From the NCBI GenBank assembly GCA_905182985.1, contig CAJJDN010000025.1:513213-577212 (forward strand): DNA of 64,000 nucleotides, written 5' to 3'. Shown here piece after piece: positions 1 to 12,229 of the stretch (positions are counted from its first letter, which is position 1; each line of letters starts with the position of its first letter). Position numbers and translations under genes: made by a program. The notes beneath the pieces are model-generated. The model was given only the letters and a program-made list of their open reading frames with translations. It was not told the origin of the DNA and did no database searches. This DNA comes from Paramecium sonneborni. Lineage: Eukaryota > Ciliophora > Oligohymenophorea > Peniculida > Parameciidae.

Positions 1-232
1 CCTGCTTAATAATATCCTCCTCCTGCTTAATATCCCCCTGCTTAATAATATCCTCCTCCTGGTTAATATCCACCTGCTTAATAATATCCTCCTCCTGGTT
101 AATATCCACCTGCTTAATAATATCCACCTCCAGGATAATATCCTCCCCCAGGATAATACCCTCCTCCAGGATAATATCCTCCTCCTGGATAATATCCTCC
201 ACCAGGATAATATCCACCCTAAGGTTATCCAC
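1..232 (+). repeat. Imperfect 15-18 bp tandem repeat encoding PP(P)GQY/PPAQQY units
   Basis: The repeat is built from taatatcctcctcctgg-like units in one reading frame. The first half alternates Ala-Gln-Gln-Tyr and Gly-Gln-Tyr variants; the second half settles on Pro-Gly-Gln-Tyr. It is coding, so copy number probably varies by unequal exchange without breaking the frame. Confidence 0.85.
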
Positions 233-432
233 CACAATAAAATACGACTGTTATTATCGAAAAGCAAGCTCCCCCTCCTCCGTAACCATAAAAGAGTGGA
301 GGTGGTGCTGCAGTTGCTGGAGCACTAGTAGGAGGTGCATTGATTGGAGCTGCTTTAGCAAATAATCATAATCATAACCATCATCATGGTCCAGAAGTTG
401 TGATTGTAAAGAAACATGGTCATCATCATTGA
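1..432 (+). CDS. Pro/Tyr/Gln-repeat protein with Gly-rich segment and His-rich tail (5' truncated)
   Basis: The frame is open from the first base to TGA at 430-432 if TAA/TAG are Gln; 143 codons are visible and the start lies outside the window. The first ~75 residues are a low-complexity array of units such as PPPGQY and PPAQQY. A short bridge (about 76-95) leads to a Gly/Ala-rich stretch (GGGAAVAGALVGGALIGAAL) that resembles a glycine-zipper membrane segment. The C-terminus is Asn/His-rich and ends GHHH. Such proline-tyrosine repeats ahead of a glycine zipper are known from small membrane-associated proteins of eukaryotes; that role is inference. No intron is needed in the visible part. Confidence 0.7.
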
Positions 433-480
433 TATTAAAAATCTATTCATATTCAATTAAAAATTCTATAATATTAAATA

Positions 481-1034
481 ATGTTCAATAGTGAAATTCA
501 CATTGGAATAGAAAGATAAAATCATAAGTCCTTTGATGACCTTGAAAAAATGAATCTACTTGCCTAACCTATCACTATCTCGATGATTAAAATATAATAT
601 ACTAAAGATTGTATTTTAGGTTTAAAAATAAAATATCGAGGAATGGATGGCTAAACTGTTGTTGGTAAAAGCAGTAGAAAACTTAAATTATTTGGAGTTC
701 ACTTTTCAAAATTCAAAATAGAAAAAAGTAAATTAGCATACCTATATTAGATGATTGTATCAAAGAAATATTTGGATTTGCTGGCTCTACAATCAATTAA
801 TTAGGAATCAGAACTTATAGAGGATAGGAAGTAATTTGCGGTACTTGCTAAGGTCAAGCATTTTCTTACTATATACCTAATCATACTTTTATAGCAGCAA
901 AAGGATCCTATGATCAATTTTTAGAATATATTTGTTTTCGTGTTATTCCTTTGACACCAGAACAGATTACAAAATTTGTATTAAATATGTTTTATCTCTA
1001 GGGTAGTGGCAATGAAATATAAAAAAAACTATGA
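481..1034 (+). CDS. Jacalin-like lectin domain protein
   Basis: The model has two exons joined across a 23-nt intron at 728-750 (gtaaat...ttag), giving 176 aa ending at TGA 1032-1034. The C-terminal half has the beta-prism pattern of jacalin-type domains: a turn with GFAGSTINQLGIRTYRG, then a small-residue turn and FSYYIP, then FIAAKGSYDQFLEYICFRV. In that family the equivalent segments end in a Gly-x-Leu-Asp/Glu carbohydrate loop. Many ciliate proteins carry such domains with unknown ligands. No signal peptide is evident. The family call rests on pattern similarity only. Confidence 0.65.
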
Positions 1035-1494
1035 AGATCTAATTGAGATTAATATTAGATATTTTATAATATTTTTCTTTATTAAATAAAAGAATTAGGT
1101 AGTTATTCTTTTTTTGAATAATATCTTGATATTGTGTCAAATTCAAATTTATTTTAACTATGTTAATATTTTGTAAGCAATCGTCATGTTTAAATGCTTA
1201 AACATAAAACTATGTTCATAAAATATTAAAAAAGTAAAATGATATTGACGGTAATGAAAGTCATCAAAATTCTAACTTCAATTTATAAATTGTTCGAAAA
1301 AAACAGTTTTATTTAAATCGTCATTCTTATAAAAAGATTCTAAAATTATTAGGTTTGGTACAATTTTTTTATTTTTATTGTTTAAAATTAAGAGATTAAG
1401 AATATATAAAATTTGATGTGTCAATTTATGTTTATAAAATAATATAATAATTAAATAAATTCTCCTCCACCTAATAACAAATGATGGGACGTTC
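1035..1494. other. AT-rich intergenic stretch
   Basis: No coherent frame was found on either strand using TGA-only stops and short introns; short frames present are interrupted repeatedly. Confidence 0.5.
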
Positions 1495-2737
1495 AATTTA
1501 AATTAGGATAATTGAAAGTATTATGGAGTAATTACTTTGCAGAAGTTGATAGGATGACAGAAGCATATAATTAGGGCTTATTTGTGAAAATAAAAAATAG
1601 AAATAGGAAACAATATTTAGATGAAAAGGAATTGAAAATTGTGATAAACCATTAGTGGATACAAACTTGTGAATGAAGCAAAGAGAGCTAATGATGAAAA
1701 AGTATGAAATGAAGGTGATGAACAAAGAAAATACCAATTGGAGAATTTGAATTTGTATTTAATGGATGGTGTATTAAGGCACGCGAAGAAATGGGTTTAT
1801 CAGAGTAGAATAAAATAAGATTAGAAAAATAGTTAATATAAGAATAAAAATTTTATTTTTTTGATGATGAGAGTAATTTGATTATTTTTTGAAGAAAAGA
1901 TACAAAGATTATTCTTATAGATTTCGACGAAAATGTGGCATTATGAACACATTAAGGACCTTGCTCAAGATGTGCAAGAAAAAACTAAAATCAAAAGTTA
2001 CCATTTTTGATTGGATATATTTATAGGAGTAGTACAATTTTCTTATCATCCTCAATTTTCGAGAGAGGATTACTATGTACCAGATTTGAAATATCTCTAA
2101 AAGAAATATAGAAAGAGGCAGATCTGACTCTAATTCCTCATTATTAAAAACTTTAAAAATTTTAGAAAAAGAAACTACAGAATTGTAAAGTAGACCTGAT
2201 GATAAAATGGAGATGGAAACGATTTAATTAGAGAAGGAAAGATTAAGAGAAGAGTTAAGAAAGAAATTTAGAATTAAAACAACAAAACTTGCAGTATATT
2301 TTCTCTGATAATTTTAGAGTTAATATGGATCCTAAAAAAATAATGAGTAAGGAAATTAAGAGGAATAAGAACGATTGTATAATGAGCATAATCAATCTTA
2401 CTAAAAATCTCTAGATTATTTAAAGATATTGTAAGAAATGTTAATTCAGCAATAAGTATTGATTTAGTTTCATAATTTCACAGGAAAAATATGTTAGAGG
2501 TAGTAAAGACATGTATGGGTTCCCACTTAATTCCTCTTTTGTTGATTATGATAAATCAAAACCATTGGTATTGAGGATATTATGAGTGATAATATTGAAT
2601 TTCTTTGCATTACTAGATGTTTTAGTTATCTTCGGGTATTTGTTGCTGTACTCTATAAATCTAAACCAGATGATATGTGAAAAGATTATATCAATTTTAT
2701 CGAATACCATCTTAAATTTATTAATTATTTCATTATA
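1495..2737 (+). pseudogene. Decayed coiled-coil coding tract
   Basis: Protein-like blocks lie on the plus strand but jump between frames and hit TGA without usable short introns. Examples are EKERLREELRKKF near 2240 and, in another frame, EEQERLYNEHNQSYQKSLDY near 2360-2440. The blocks are Glu/Lys/Gln-rich and look like coiled coil. I could not build one continuous model. It is either a decayed duplicate or a gene damaged by sequence errors; the family is not recognised. Confidence 0.4.
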
Positions 2738-3344
2738 ATGAATTAGTAATTACAAGGAATTCCAGAGAACATTGATTAGAAATTAGAATTTTTTAATGAA
2801 CGCAAGCAATAAGAACTTCATAAAAAAGCTAGGATTCTTAGATTTTCACATTTGAAAAGCAAAGGGTATACTTTTGGATTGGGTAGATATGTAACTTTAT
2901 TTATGTAAATTCTAGCCTTTGGAAAAGTAAATAGAAACTCCTGGGCCTGGTCATTATTCTACACAATAACCAGAAACACCTATCAGTTATAGTATGGGTG
3001 TCAGACTCAATCAAAAAGGTAATTATCAAATAGTTTAATAGTTCATAAGTTTGAGGCCCCTCCTTTGGGTACTTATGAAATTAAAGGATTAGATAAATAT
3101 GGTTATTATACTAATTCTAAATTTAAAAATGCTTGTGCAACTCTTTTTAGTCCTCTGAAAAACAGTAAAGCTAAATAAGTACTGTGAATTCATTAAAAAG
3201 TCTACCGTAAGTCCTGGTCCTGGTGATTATGAATTGCCAGGAAGCATAAATTCAAAAGGGCAGTATTTCATTTCAAATTTTAAAACAAATTAAGGGTGGG
3301 CACTTGGTAAGAAATCCCTTTCTTAAAGAAAACCTTATTATTGA
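2738..3344 (+). CDS. Sperm-tail PG-rich repeat (STPGR/SHIPPO) protein, probable ciliary microtubule protein
   Basis: Four exons with introns at 2891-2915, 3019-3041 and 3179-3200 (25, 23, 22 nt) give 178 aa ending at TGA 3342. Two clear PGPG repeats are present: ETPGPGHY and SPGPGDYELPG. Between them is a weaker PPLGTYEIKGLDKYGYY unit. Each repeat is preceded by a Tyr/Phe-x-Gly-x-Gly type segment (YTFGLGRYP), as in ODF3/CIMAP-type proteins. In that family these repeats bind axonemal or cortical microtubules. The short N-terminus is charged. The last two introns both restore the frame of the PGPG repeats, which supports the model. Confidence 0.85.
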
Positions 3345-3411
3345 ATGATGATTAATTTAATTTTCTAAATATTATTTTTAGAATGTAAATTCTCTTTCAT
3401 AATTTACAATA

Positions 3412-4950
3412 ATGCAATCTTTACTATTAAATAAATATATAATGAAAAAATAATCAAATAAGCATTTTAAAACAGAACCATCAGTTCAATAATCTAATAA
3501 AACACCAATAAGCCCTTAGGTAAATTTAAAGACTGATGAATAATTAACCTAAAGTCAATTACATAATGACTTTCTAAAAACATAATAGTCATTTCGTAGC
3601 TCAACAAGTCCTTTAGCTTAAAATTCATCTCTAAGGTAAATTTTTTCATTTTTATTCAGCTCTAAAGTCACAAACTCAGCCAAGCCTTAAGTATAAAATA
3701 ATTCTAAAACATCTATGCAGATTTTATCTAAATAGAAGATGTCAAATATGCATGAACGTTCTATTATTAAAGTTATGGGTTTCAATATTGAGGCTGTATG
3801 TTCTAAGAGAAATCATGAAAATAATAAAATGTTATACTTTTGTTAATTTTCAGAATGCAAAGCAGACAATAGAATAGGTTGTTCATATTGTTTAGTTGAA
3901 TAACATAATGATCATTCTACTTAGATAATGGAAGTTTAGAATTTCTGTAAGATATTTGATGATAAAAAAAAGCAAGTATAAGTATAATAAATGATATAGT
4001 TTATAAACTTGAGTGAAACAATCATTAAACCTCCAGAAAAAACATAAGAAATCAAATTCTATTTTGATTAACTTAAACAATATTTGTTAGATCGTTTGTT
4101 TATTATTGAGAAGAATGTTTTATAATCTATTACTTAATAACTAGAATGGAATCCATTAGAAAAGGAATTAGTAAATAAAATAATTGATTTGGGTTCAAAA
4201 AAGATATTTGAAATGTCTTAAGATGAACTTAAGGAGAGCTTAGATTTTATAAAAGGCAAGCATTTTTAAGAATTAGAATATATTAAAAAAGAAACAAATA
4301 ATTATTTAGGTTAAAAAATAAATTAAGTTGAAAAATCTTGGATTGAGTATAAAAAATAATTAGAGGTTGATTTATATAATCTTTTAGATGAGAATAATAA
4401 ATTTGTATTATTAGATCCATAAAGTAAAGAATTTGTTGAGTTTAAACTAAATTTTTTTAAATAAAAAGAGAAATAATTAAATGAAATTATGTAGCCTTAT
4501 ATTAAATAATTAACAGTGATATAAGAAGAATAAAAATAGAAAGAATTAAAATAAATAAATTAAGATAAAAGTTTGGAATAATATTAAAATATTGATGAAG
4601 TAAATTAAGAAAAAGAGAAGTTGAGATAGAGTTAAGTATTTTAAAAAAAATAAAAAGATATAAAATAATGTAATTAATAAACTGAAAGAGAAAGAGAGAG
4701 AGAAAGAACAATTTTAACATTTCCTTATAAAATATATTCTGAAGAGTGTGGTCATAGAATTACATGTAATACAATACCAATATTTGGATGTTGTAGTAAA
4801 GCTTATCCATGTTCATTTTGTCATGGAAATATTACTCATTCAGCAAGAATTCAAGTACCAAGTTATAGATATTGTATGAAATGTCTTGAAATATATCTTG
4901 TTTAGTATCCAACTAATTATCCTATGAATTGTCTAAAATGTTTGAAATGA
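3412..4950 (+). CDS. Coiled-coil protein with C-terminal CHY-type zinc finger
   Basis: One 24-nt intron (3636-3659) gives 504 aa, stop TGA at 4948. The first ~100 residues are Ser/Gln/Lys-rich and look disordered. A small Cys-containing segment follows (CQFSECKADNRIGCSYC). The middle 250 residues are a long Gln/Lys/Glu coiled coil. The last ~70 residues carry ordered Cys/His: CGH, two CxxC-like pairs, YPCSFCHGNITH and YCMKC, ending CLKC. The spacing fits the CHY zinc finger, known from ubiquitin ligases such as RCHY1 and from fungal and protist proteins. No RING follows, so ligase activity is not implied. Confidence 0.75.
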
Positions 4951-4984
4951 TTAAATTTTGATAAATATATAAATGCCAAGAATA

Positions 4985-5900
4985 ATTCTTGAATAACATT
5001 CAAATATTGCAAAACAGGTTTATAGTGCCATTCTTTAGGATAGGGCACTCTTTCAAACCATAATATATGTCCTTCAACTTATGTCATTAATTAAATTAGA
5101 TTATCATTCTTTAATACAGCATCTCTCGAATAAACTGCCTTACTATTATTTACTGGATCATCAAAAGAGACTCATATAAATACAAAAATTTTAATGAACT
5201 CCATATAATTAGCACATTTGATTGATAAATAATGAAAGTCCACTGAAGATCCACATCAAATCTAGATTTAGGAAGATATGAATCAAATTCTAATGATAAC
5301 TTGGCTTATTATACTTTATTCTTAACTTAATCGATATGTTTACATGTAGGTATATATTGATCTGATATATGAATCAGATAAATCTTCTGAAAATAGCATC
5401 CTCTTTTAAAATCTTCTTCATAAAGATAATTTCCTATTTATGGTAATATCTATCTTTATTAAATAGTCTATCATTATATAATTTGATTTTCCAATCCCAT
5501 TTTATCTGGCAAAACTTTAAGAATAATTATTTGATAAAGGGTTCGACTCTTCAAACAGCCAAACCACTTAAAACAATAACTTATGGCTTATCTTCTGTAT
5601 TTGTAGCTTCATTCTCACTTATTTTACTTTCATAACTACCCAAATTTAATGTAAAACATCCTAAATCTTAATCTTTCCAAAAACCTATATATTCTTACAA
5701 AAATTTTATTTAGGATCTAAATCTTATACTTTTGAAGAAATGAATGCTTATACTATACCTTTAAATAAATATGGAATATAATAAATCATTCTCCATATTC
5801 GTTAAATTTTATAAACTTACTTTCTTTATTATATGGTATCTATTTATGATTTATAAATTATTTGTAACATAATCTAATTAACCTCTATATGTTAAAAAGA
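4985..5900 (-). pseudogene. Decayed minus-strand coding tract
   Basis: Read on the minus strand, several blocks look like protein (for example EGHILWFERVPYPKEWHY near 5010-5070 and QAKLSLEFDSYLPKSRFD near 5250-5300). They sit in different frames and are separated by in-frame TGA. Candidate GT...AG introns do not join them. The family is not recognised. A degraded duplicate is the simplest reading; a heavily miscalled sequence is the alternative. Confidence 0.35.
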
Positions 5901-5961
5901 AATAGAAAATCAATAAATCCTAAATATGAGTATTATTAAATACAAATATATAAATTAATAA

Positions 5962-7347
5962 TCAGCCAGTTGATTTTGATATAACTGTTCTAAATTTTGT
6001 CTCATCATCATCTATACCATCAAATTTTATTCTTTAACCTCCTTTAACTGAATTCATCACTGGAATTTAACTCATTGGAGGTAATTCATTTTTAAAGTAA
6101 TCGACATCAAGATCATCTTCTAATTTTTATTTTTCTGTATGCAAACTCAATAAATCTTTTTTTAATAAGTTTCTTTCAGATCTATTTTGATTAAAATTTC
6201 TCTGACTGTTTTAATTAGATATTGTCTATTTCAATGAATCATTGAGGAATGGATGTTTCAAAGCCTAAGATACTGAAATTCTTAATTTAGGATTTACTTC
6301 AAGCATATGTCCCAATAAATCTTAAGCACTATTAGGAATTCGAAATAATTATAAAGTTTTTAAATTTATAACACATGCCTTATTCTCCTATAATACTTCA
6401 ATTGCACAATTCCCATGAAATAAATCTTTCTTAACTAATCTAATAATATTTTATTATCATACAATTTATAGAATACACATCCTAATGAAAACATATCACA
6501 TTCACATCCGTATTTCTATTCTAAAAATATCTCTGGTGCTATATAACCTGGAGTACCGCATATTTTAATACTAGTTCCAACTCTTGCTGCATTACTAAAA
6601 CTTATTAATTTAACAGACTTCTTTTTATTTTATTAATCATAAAGTATATTATCCAGAGTAATGTCTCTATGCATCACATAAATTGATTCAAGATACTATA
6701 ATATATATAAACATTCTAAAATTATTGATTAAATTAAACGAAGATTTAATAAAATTTTGGAAGTGTTTAAAATTGTATTTAACTTTTCTCCTTACATTTT
6801 TTCCATAATTATATAGTAAGTTCCTTAAGTAAAAAAGAATTCCTCAAAAACAGGGAGACTTGGATGATTCAACAGTTTTAATATATTAAGTTCTTCAAAA
6901 ATTATATTTTAATCATCTAACTAATCTTTCTGTATACATTTAGCTACTAAATTAGCTGTATTATCAGTCTTTTTAAGTATTTCATATACATTTCCATTTT
7001 AGCCTTTAGATTAATGAGTTGTCAATGTGTAAAAGAAATTAAAATCTCTTTATGCCACATGTTTTTACAATTATTTCTTCATATATTAAATAGTCTAAGG
7101 CTTTGCATAAAACCATTTAAACTTTTAGTTCACTTTTAATCTAAAAGCTTACTCTTATCCTTCTAGATTCCAACTAATATCTACGGACCAATCAAGTGGA
7201 ATTATATATTTAGGTTTCCCAGAAGTCTAAATTATCTAGGGATATTTATACAACATTAATTAACCTAAGTTATTCATTTTGAATGTCTATTTGATATATA
7301 GAATCTTTGAATAAATGCTTTCTAAAACATATAAAATCTGAATTCAT
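5962..7347 (-). CDS. PH-like/protein-kinase-fold protein lacking DFG (probable pseudokinase)
   Basis: Three exons, introns 7227-7254 (28 nt) and 6440-6462 (23 nt), give 444 aa. Residues ~1-100 look PH-like (FRKHLFKDSIYQIDI, then IPLDWSVDISW), a layout common in Paramecium CAMK-like kinases. The kinase domain follows: a Gly-loop remnant (SKGQNGNVYEI), VAK lysine, HRDITLDNI (H217-R218-D219), GTPGYIAPEIF and FSLGCVFYKL. Where DFG should be, the sequence reads SFS (residues 240-242), so the Mg-binding Asp is missing. Residues 245-335 complete the C-lobe (LRISVSQALKHPF). The tail is acidic and probably disordered. Catalysis is unlikely, a scaffold or regulatory role is inferred. The start 7347 was chosen because it restores the N-terminal fold. 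Confidence 0.85.
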
Positions 7348-7362
7348 TAAATAAATAAAAAT

Positions 7363-8328
7363 ATGAAAACATCTCCTTAATCATTTTAAAGAGAAAATGA
7401 AGAAACAGTTTGGCATACTAGAAAATTGAGATAAGAGACAGAGAAGGATATTCAATTAATGAAGAATCGTCTAAAATTATTAAAGAGAGGAGATGCACAG
7501 TTATCAAAGAGAATTGATGAAACGAAAAAGAAAACTTAATCTATGATTGAATTAAAAATGAATCATCATTAATAGATTGAATAAGTAATCTAATTTATCA
7601 CTTTCTATTAGAAAAAACAAAATTAAAAAAATGATGAAGCATAATTAAAGGACAAATAATAATAAAATTATGATCAAAAAAAACAATAAGAAGAATAATT
7701 AGATATGATTAAAAAAGCTATGGAATAAATTAAATTAGAAGAATATAAGAAAATTAAGTAAAATTTTAATAATATGCATTAGAGAGTTATCATTAAAAAA
7801 TGCTGAAATGATAAATAAATAAAAATAAGATTTCATTTCTAAAAATAGGGAAAAAAGAGAACATATTAAAGAGATAATGTAAAAATCTAAATCTAATATT
7901 TCTCTTTATTGGAATGAAAAATTATCTCACATATAAAAAGAAAATGAGAAGTATTTATAAATAATTTATAATAAATTAGAGCTAAAGTTGAAAATAAAAG
8001 AGCCTGTGAACAAAACAAAGCCTTTTAAGAAAAAATGGAAATGGAAGAATCTTATATGATGTAGAAATTAATGAGATCTTAAGATGTATAAAAGAAATTA
8101 GCAATAAAATTGGAAAAAGCAAAAAATTTACCTCATGATGAATTTAATTAGATGATAAAAGAAGAAGAAGAAAATTCTAATAACTTGAGAACAAATAAAA
8201 GTGCTGAAATTCCAAGATGGTTACCAACTCCAGAGAAGGATGCTGCAATTATCTAAAATTTAGAAACTGAACCTAAATAAGATTCAGATTAATAGAAAAA
8301 AGAAGATGATTAAGAATAGCAAGAATGA
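7363..8328 (+). CDS. Gln/Lys-rich coiled-coil protein
   Basis: Introns at 7585-7611 (27 nt), 7758-7782 (25) and 7951-7979 (29) give 294 aa ending at TGA 8326. Almost the whole protein is heptad-like and rich in Lys, Gln and Glu. The C-terminus has a short conserved-looking motif, IPRWLPTPEKDAAI, then an acidic tail. The first intron is a multiple of three without TGA, so it could be read through; its gtaat...ttag form argues it is spliced. Transcribed divergently from the pseudokinase with only 15 nt between start codons. Ciliary or cortical structural protein is a guess. Confidence 0.8.
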
Positions 8329-8860
8329 TATTATAAAAATATCTAAATTAGATTAGATGATTATTTTAAATCAAAATCTTACATAAATAAATTCCCTAAT
8401 TATATTAAATATTTTTATATTCTAAAAATAAGATTTTATTTGAAAGATATTTATGATTTTATCTCAAGAAAATTCAATAACTAAAAGTGAAAATCATAGA
8501 TTGATGATAAAAATAAAACTATTTTTTTACAAATAAATTTTAAAAAATTAATGAAACCATAATTTCTTATTTAACAATTTAAATTAAAAATTTGAGATGT
8601 TGAAATATATTAATCAAATTAAAAATGAATTTTTCGATTCTATTTCGAAGATACTTGAAATAAAATTTGTAAAATAAAAATCAGAAATGATGATATGAGG
8701 ATTAATAATCATAAATTTAACAGAAAGTTAAATAATTAACTAAAATTAAATATATTTGATGCTTATAGTATTCATAATTATAATCTAAATTAAATAAATA
8801 GATAGAATGTTAGAATGTTGATTTAGAATTCATTAGATATTAAAAAAATATATAAAATTT
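8329..8860. other. AT-rich intergenic stretch
   Basis: No supported gene. All frames are short, and no splice-joined model was found. Confidence 0.5.
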
Positions 8861-9579
8861 ATGTAAATAAATGGCCGTTTAACTTCAGGTGATAAATACC
8901 CTGAAGTCAATTTAGAAAAAGAAGCGGCTGAAATGGCATCTAGAATTGTAGAGAAAGTTCGTTAAAAATCAAATGTCAAATCTGCTTAAAGACTATTGGT
9001 GAAAGATTAAAATTTTAGATCAAGTGATTATAAACCTAGACCATCAGAAATTTAATCATGTAAAATTGGAACCACTTCTATAACTGATCGTTATGAACTC
9101 AATTTTGAACCAAATTTCAATTAAATCAACTCCCTATAGAATTGTTTTGCATCTAACAATAACTTTATTGAAACTATCAAAACACCTTAAAAATCATAGT
9201 TTAAATCTACATCTACAGATATGCAAGACATCTATCAAAAAACTGTTAAATTTAAAAATAACAATTATTATATTCCTGAACATTAATCATAATCTACTAC
9301 TGATAAACTAGATAGCACTAAATTAATTAAACTTACGTATAAAATTATTTTATTTATTATAGTGATAATGTAAACAGTTTAATAAATAAGAAATCTGATC
9401 AATTATCAAAACATAGGAGAATAGAGAGTAATATACAATTTTAATCAAAATTTAATGTAAATCCTCACTAATTATAAACTCCTATTAAGTCCAATAAATA
9501 AGACATAGTTTCATAATTATTAGGTAGTTTGCGAAACCAAAATAAATATTCTGAATATAAAAACTCAGTTTAAAAATGA
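8861..9579 (+). CDS. Hypothetical Ser/Asn-rich protein
   Basis: One 26-nt intron (9337-9362) gives 230 aa, TGA at 9577. The start at 8861 is the only ATG in frame with the body (MQINGRLTSGDKYPEVNLEK). A short helix-like segment (EAAEMASRIVEKVRQKS) is followed by polar sequence with RSSDYKPRP and several TPQK/SP-like sites. No recognisable domain, signal peptide or membrane span. Low-complexity, probably disordered; such proteins are common among ciliate cytoskeletal components, but nothing here shows that role. Confidence 0.75.
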
Positions 9580-10092
9580 ATATTACTATTTATTAAAAAT
9601 TTTTATTATATAATTATCATAAATTGTTTAAAAGATAAAGTTTTAATTTTAATAAGGAAATTTTATGTTCCTCATAACTTTAACAAAAAATTTATCATTT
9701 GATAGATTTTAAATTATAATAGAAAAAATGATGTATGCTATTTTTAATAATTTTATAGAGCCTATATCATATACTATCATATATTTAAATTCTTAAGTAA
9801 AATTTTAAATAACCTATAAAAAATATTTTCTATTTCAATTAAAGTTATATTACTTATTATTAACAATTAATCAATTCTTTATAATTAAAATTTTATTTAT
9901 ATCAGGAATGAACTTATAATTAATAAAAATATTAAAGCTATCCCAATCTCAAATCATGATTTTAATCGATATCACTTATAAGATTTAATATTGAAGTATT
10001 TATAATTATAAATATATTTTTAGTATCAAAGGATAAATTGCAAAGAAAAGTTTTAATTGATTTAAAAAAATATAAAAATAATTGGAAACATT
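9580..10092. other. AT-rich intergenic stretch
   Basis: About 510 bp with no supported gene on either strand. Confidence 0.5.
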
Positions 10093-12196
10093 ATGATAAA
10101 AAAATATAGTTTACAATTTGCATCTTAAGAGATAGAGTAAATATACAGACAATCTCTTTTATGTGGAATTAAATATCGACGTGAATATACATATGGGATA
10201 TTATGCATATATCTAGGATTAATAATCATTAAATATAATTTGTAATAGGTTTTACTACCTCAAATATTTGCTGGTGTTGGAATAATATTAGAACTGGCAC
10301 TATTTTTGTTTATGAAGAAATACTGGAAATATAAAGAAGTTTTAATAACTCTTAATATGATTTTTATGGCCACAATGTCTGAAAGTTTGAGATTGTTTGG
10401 ATTTGAAGATTATTTATGGTATTATGGATAGCATACATCTTTTCTTAAGTTACGTAAGATATCTATATAAAATTAGTTATTTATTTATAGGGAAGTTAAT
10501 TTTTAATTCAATCTTTTATATTCTTTTGTACTTAAGCAATAAGCATATATAATTTAAATAATTATGATGTAATTTCAATTATTTCTCATTGCCTTATTAC
10601 TTTAATTCTTATAATGTTGCGTTATTAATATGAAATTATTAGTAGAAAGAATTTTCTATCTGGATTATCAAGAGAATAATATGAAAATATTATAGAAGAT
10701 CTTCTTCCATCATGGGTAGTTGTGCTTAAATATAACAAATTATCTGCATAATTATAAATAGAAAAAATTAATAAAAATTTAAAAGAAAAATTCAATCTCA
10801 AAAATAATGAAGCCTTAAGAGAATTTTTAAGGAAAATAACTATCTATGAATTTGAAAATATTAAAATTGAGCATGAAATTATATAAATCTTAAAATCAAA
10901 AAGTTAAGTTCATTCTGTATAAAGATATTTTGGTATTTTAGGAAATGATGAAAATAAAAAATAATGGAAATTAAAAATAACATAAGTTTACTTTAAAGCA
11001 TTAGAACCTTTGGTTATACTTTTATTTGAGGAAATTAAAGAAGGAAAATATGATTTATATATTAATCAGATTAAATTAAGAGATAATTAATAATATGTAT
11101 TAATTTAATTTGAATTTAGTATCATTCAAAAGTAAGCTTATCATTGATTACTTAATAAATGTAACTAACTTAATAAATGTATAGTCAATTACATTTACTA
11201 TCTTTAAGTAAATAAGACTAGTTAAATAGATTTTAATTAAATTTGCAAAAATAAACACAATTAAGTTACTATTTATACAATCTTAATAATAATTTATTGA
11301 ATCTATTCAAAATATCTCACAGATAAATCAAATATGAATTTTAAGAAATTTAGATAGAAACATTTTTTAAAACTCTTACTGATAATTTGCTTATCAAATA
11401 TAGATAAAGTAAGATTAATATTAAAAATTTTTAAATCAAAAAGGAAACAATCAAGACTGATAAAAACAAGTTAATTTCTATTATAATGAATTTAATGGAA
11501 TTCATTAAAATTTTACTTTCAATAATATATTCTGATGAAAATTTAATATATTAATTACATCCAATGAAAAAATCTTTTTCACTCTCAATAAAGTAATCAA
11601 AAATGCATAAAGATTCAATCTAAATTAATTTAACTCATCCTAATTTAAGAATTTCAAATGAAATGATTAATTTAATATAAAATATATAACCAGTATCTAT
11701 TGATGATAAAAAAAGAAATTGGAATAATAAGAATTATTATGAAATGATGAAGAATTTAAATCAAACTCTTTCTTCAATGATGAATCCTTATAAAAAAGAT
11801 ATTTAATCTCTTACTTCAATATCTGTAGGATTATAAAATAATGGATAATAATAAATAAATAATTAGGATAGTTAAAAATTATAATTTAATACTTTAGGAT
11901 ATTTAATGGCCTCATATTTTATTAGTTAATTAGGTCCTTTTAATAAAGTGTTTTTTAAATAACCACTTATAGAAAATGATGTATTGAATCCTTAATATAT
12001 TTCATCTAATAATAAAACAAAAATACAATTTATTATTTATAAGGATTTGCAAAATTTTTTAAGAGAGGTTTCTAAATAAGAAAAAGTTTCTTTTGAAGAA
12101 AATTACTATTTTTCAGAAAAAAAATTAACGAATTAAGAAATTACAGAAAGATTAATTTAATTTTATGCTGAAGATTAGTAAAAAAGATTATTTTGA
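10093..12196 (+). CDS. Multi-pass membrane protein related to ciliate histidine kinases, no catalytic domains
   Basis: Introns 10454-10476 and 11097-11119 (23 nt each) give 685 aa. Residues ~30-190 hold about five or six hydrophobic spans. Then comes a charged cytoplasmic segment beginning LPSWVVVLKYNKLS, followed by helices. In Paramecium, this order (membrane spans, an LPSW-type linker, helices) precedes the HisKA domain of histidine kinases. Here no H-box, N-box, G-box or receiver is found; the last 200 residues are Asn/Gln-rich and end RLF. The paralog relation to 20257-21985 and 56466-58917 is inferred from layout. Function could be sensory or partner-like. Convergent with the next gene (stops 33 nt apart). 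Confidence 0.75.
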
Positions 12197-12229
12197 ATTC
12201 TAATAAAAGGAAAAATTATACTAATAATA

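Noticed and set aside
1..232. CRISPR-like or satellite array
   Set aside because: Units are short, contiguous without spacers, and stay in one reading frame; this is a coding repeat.
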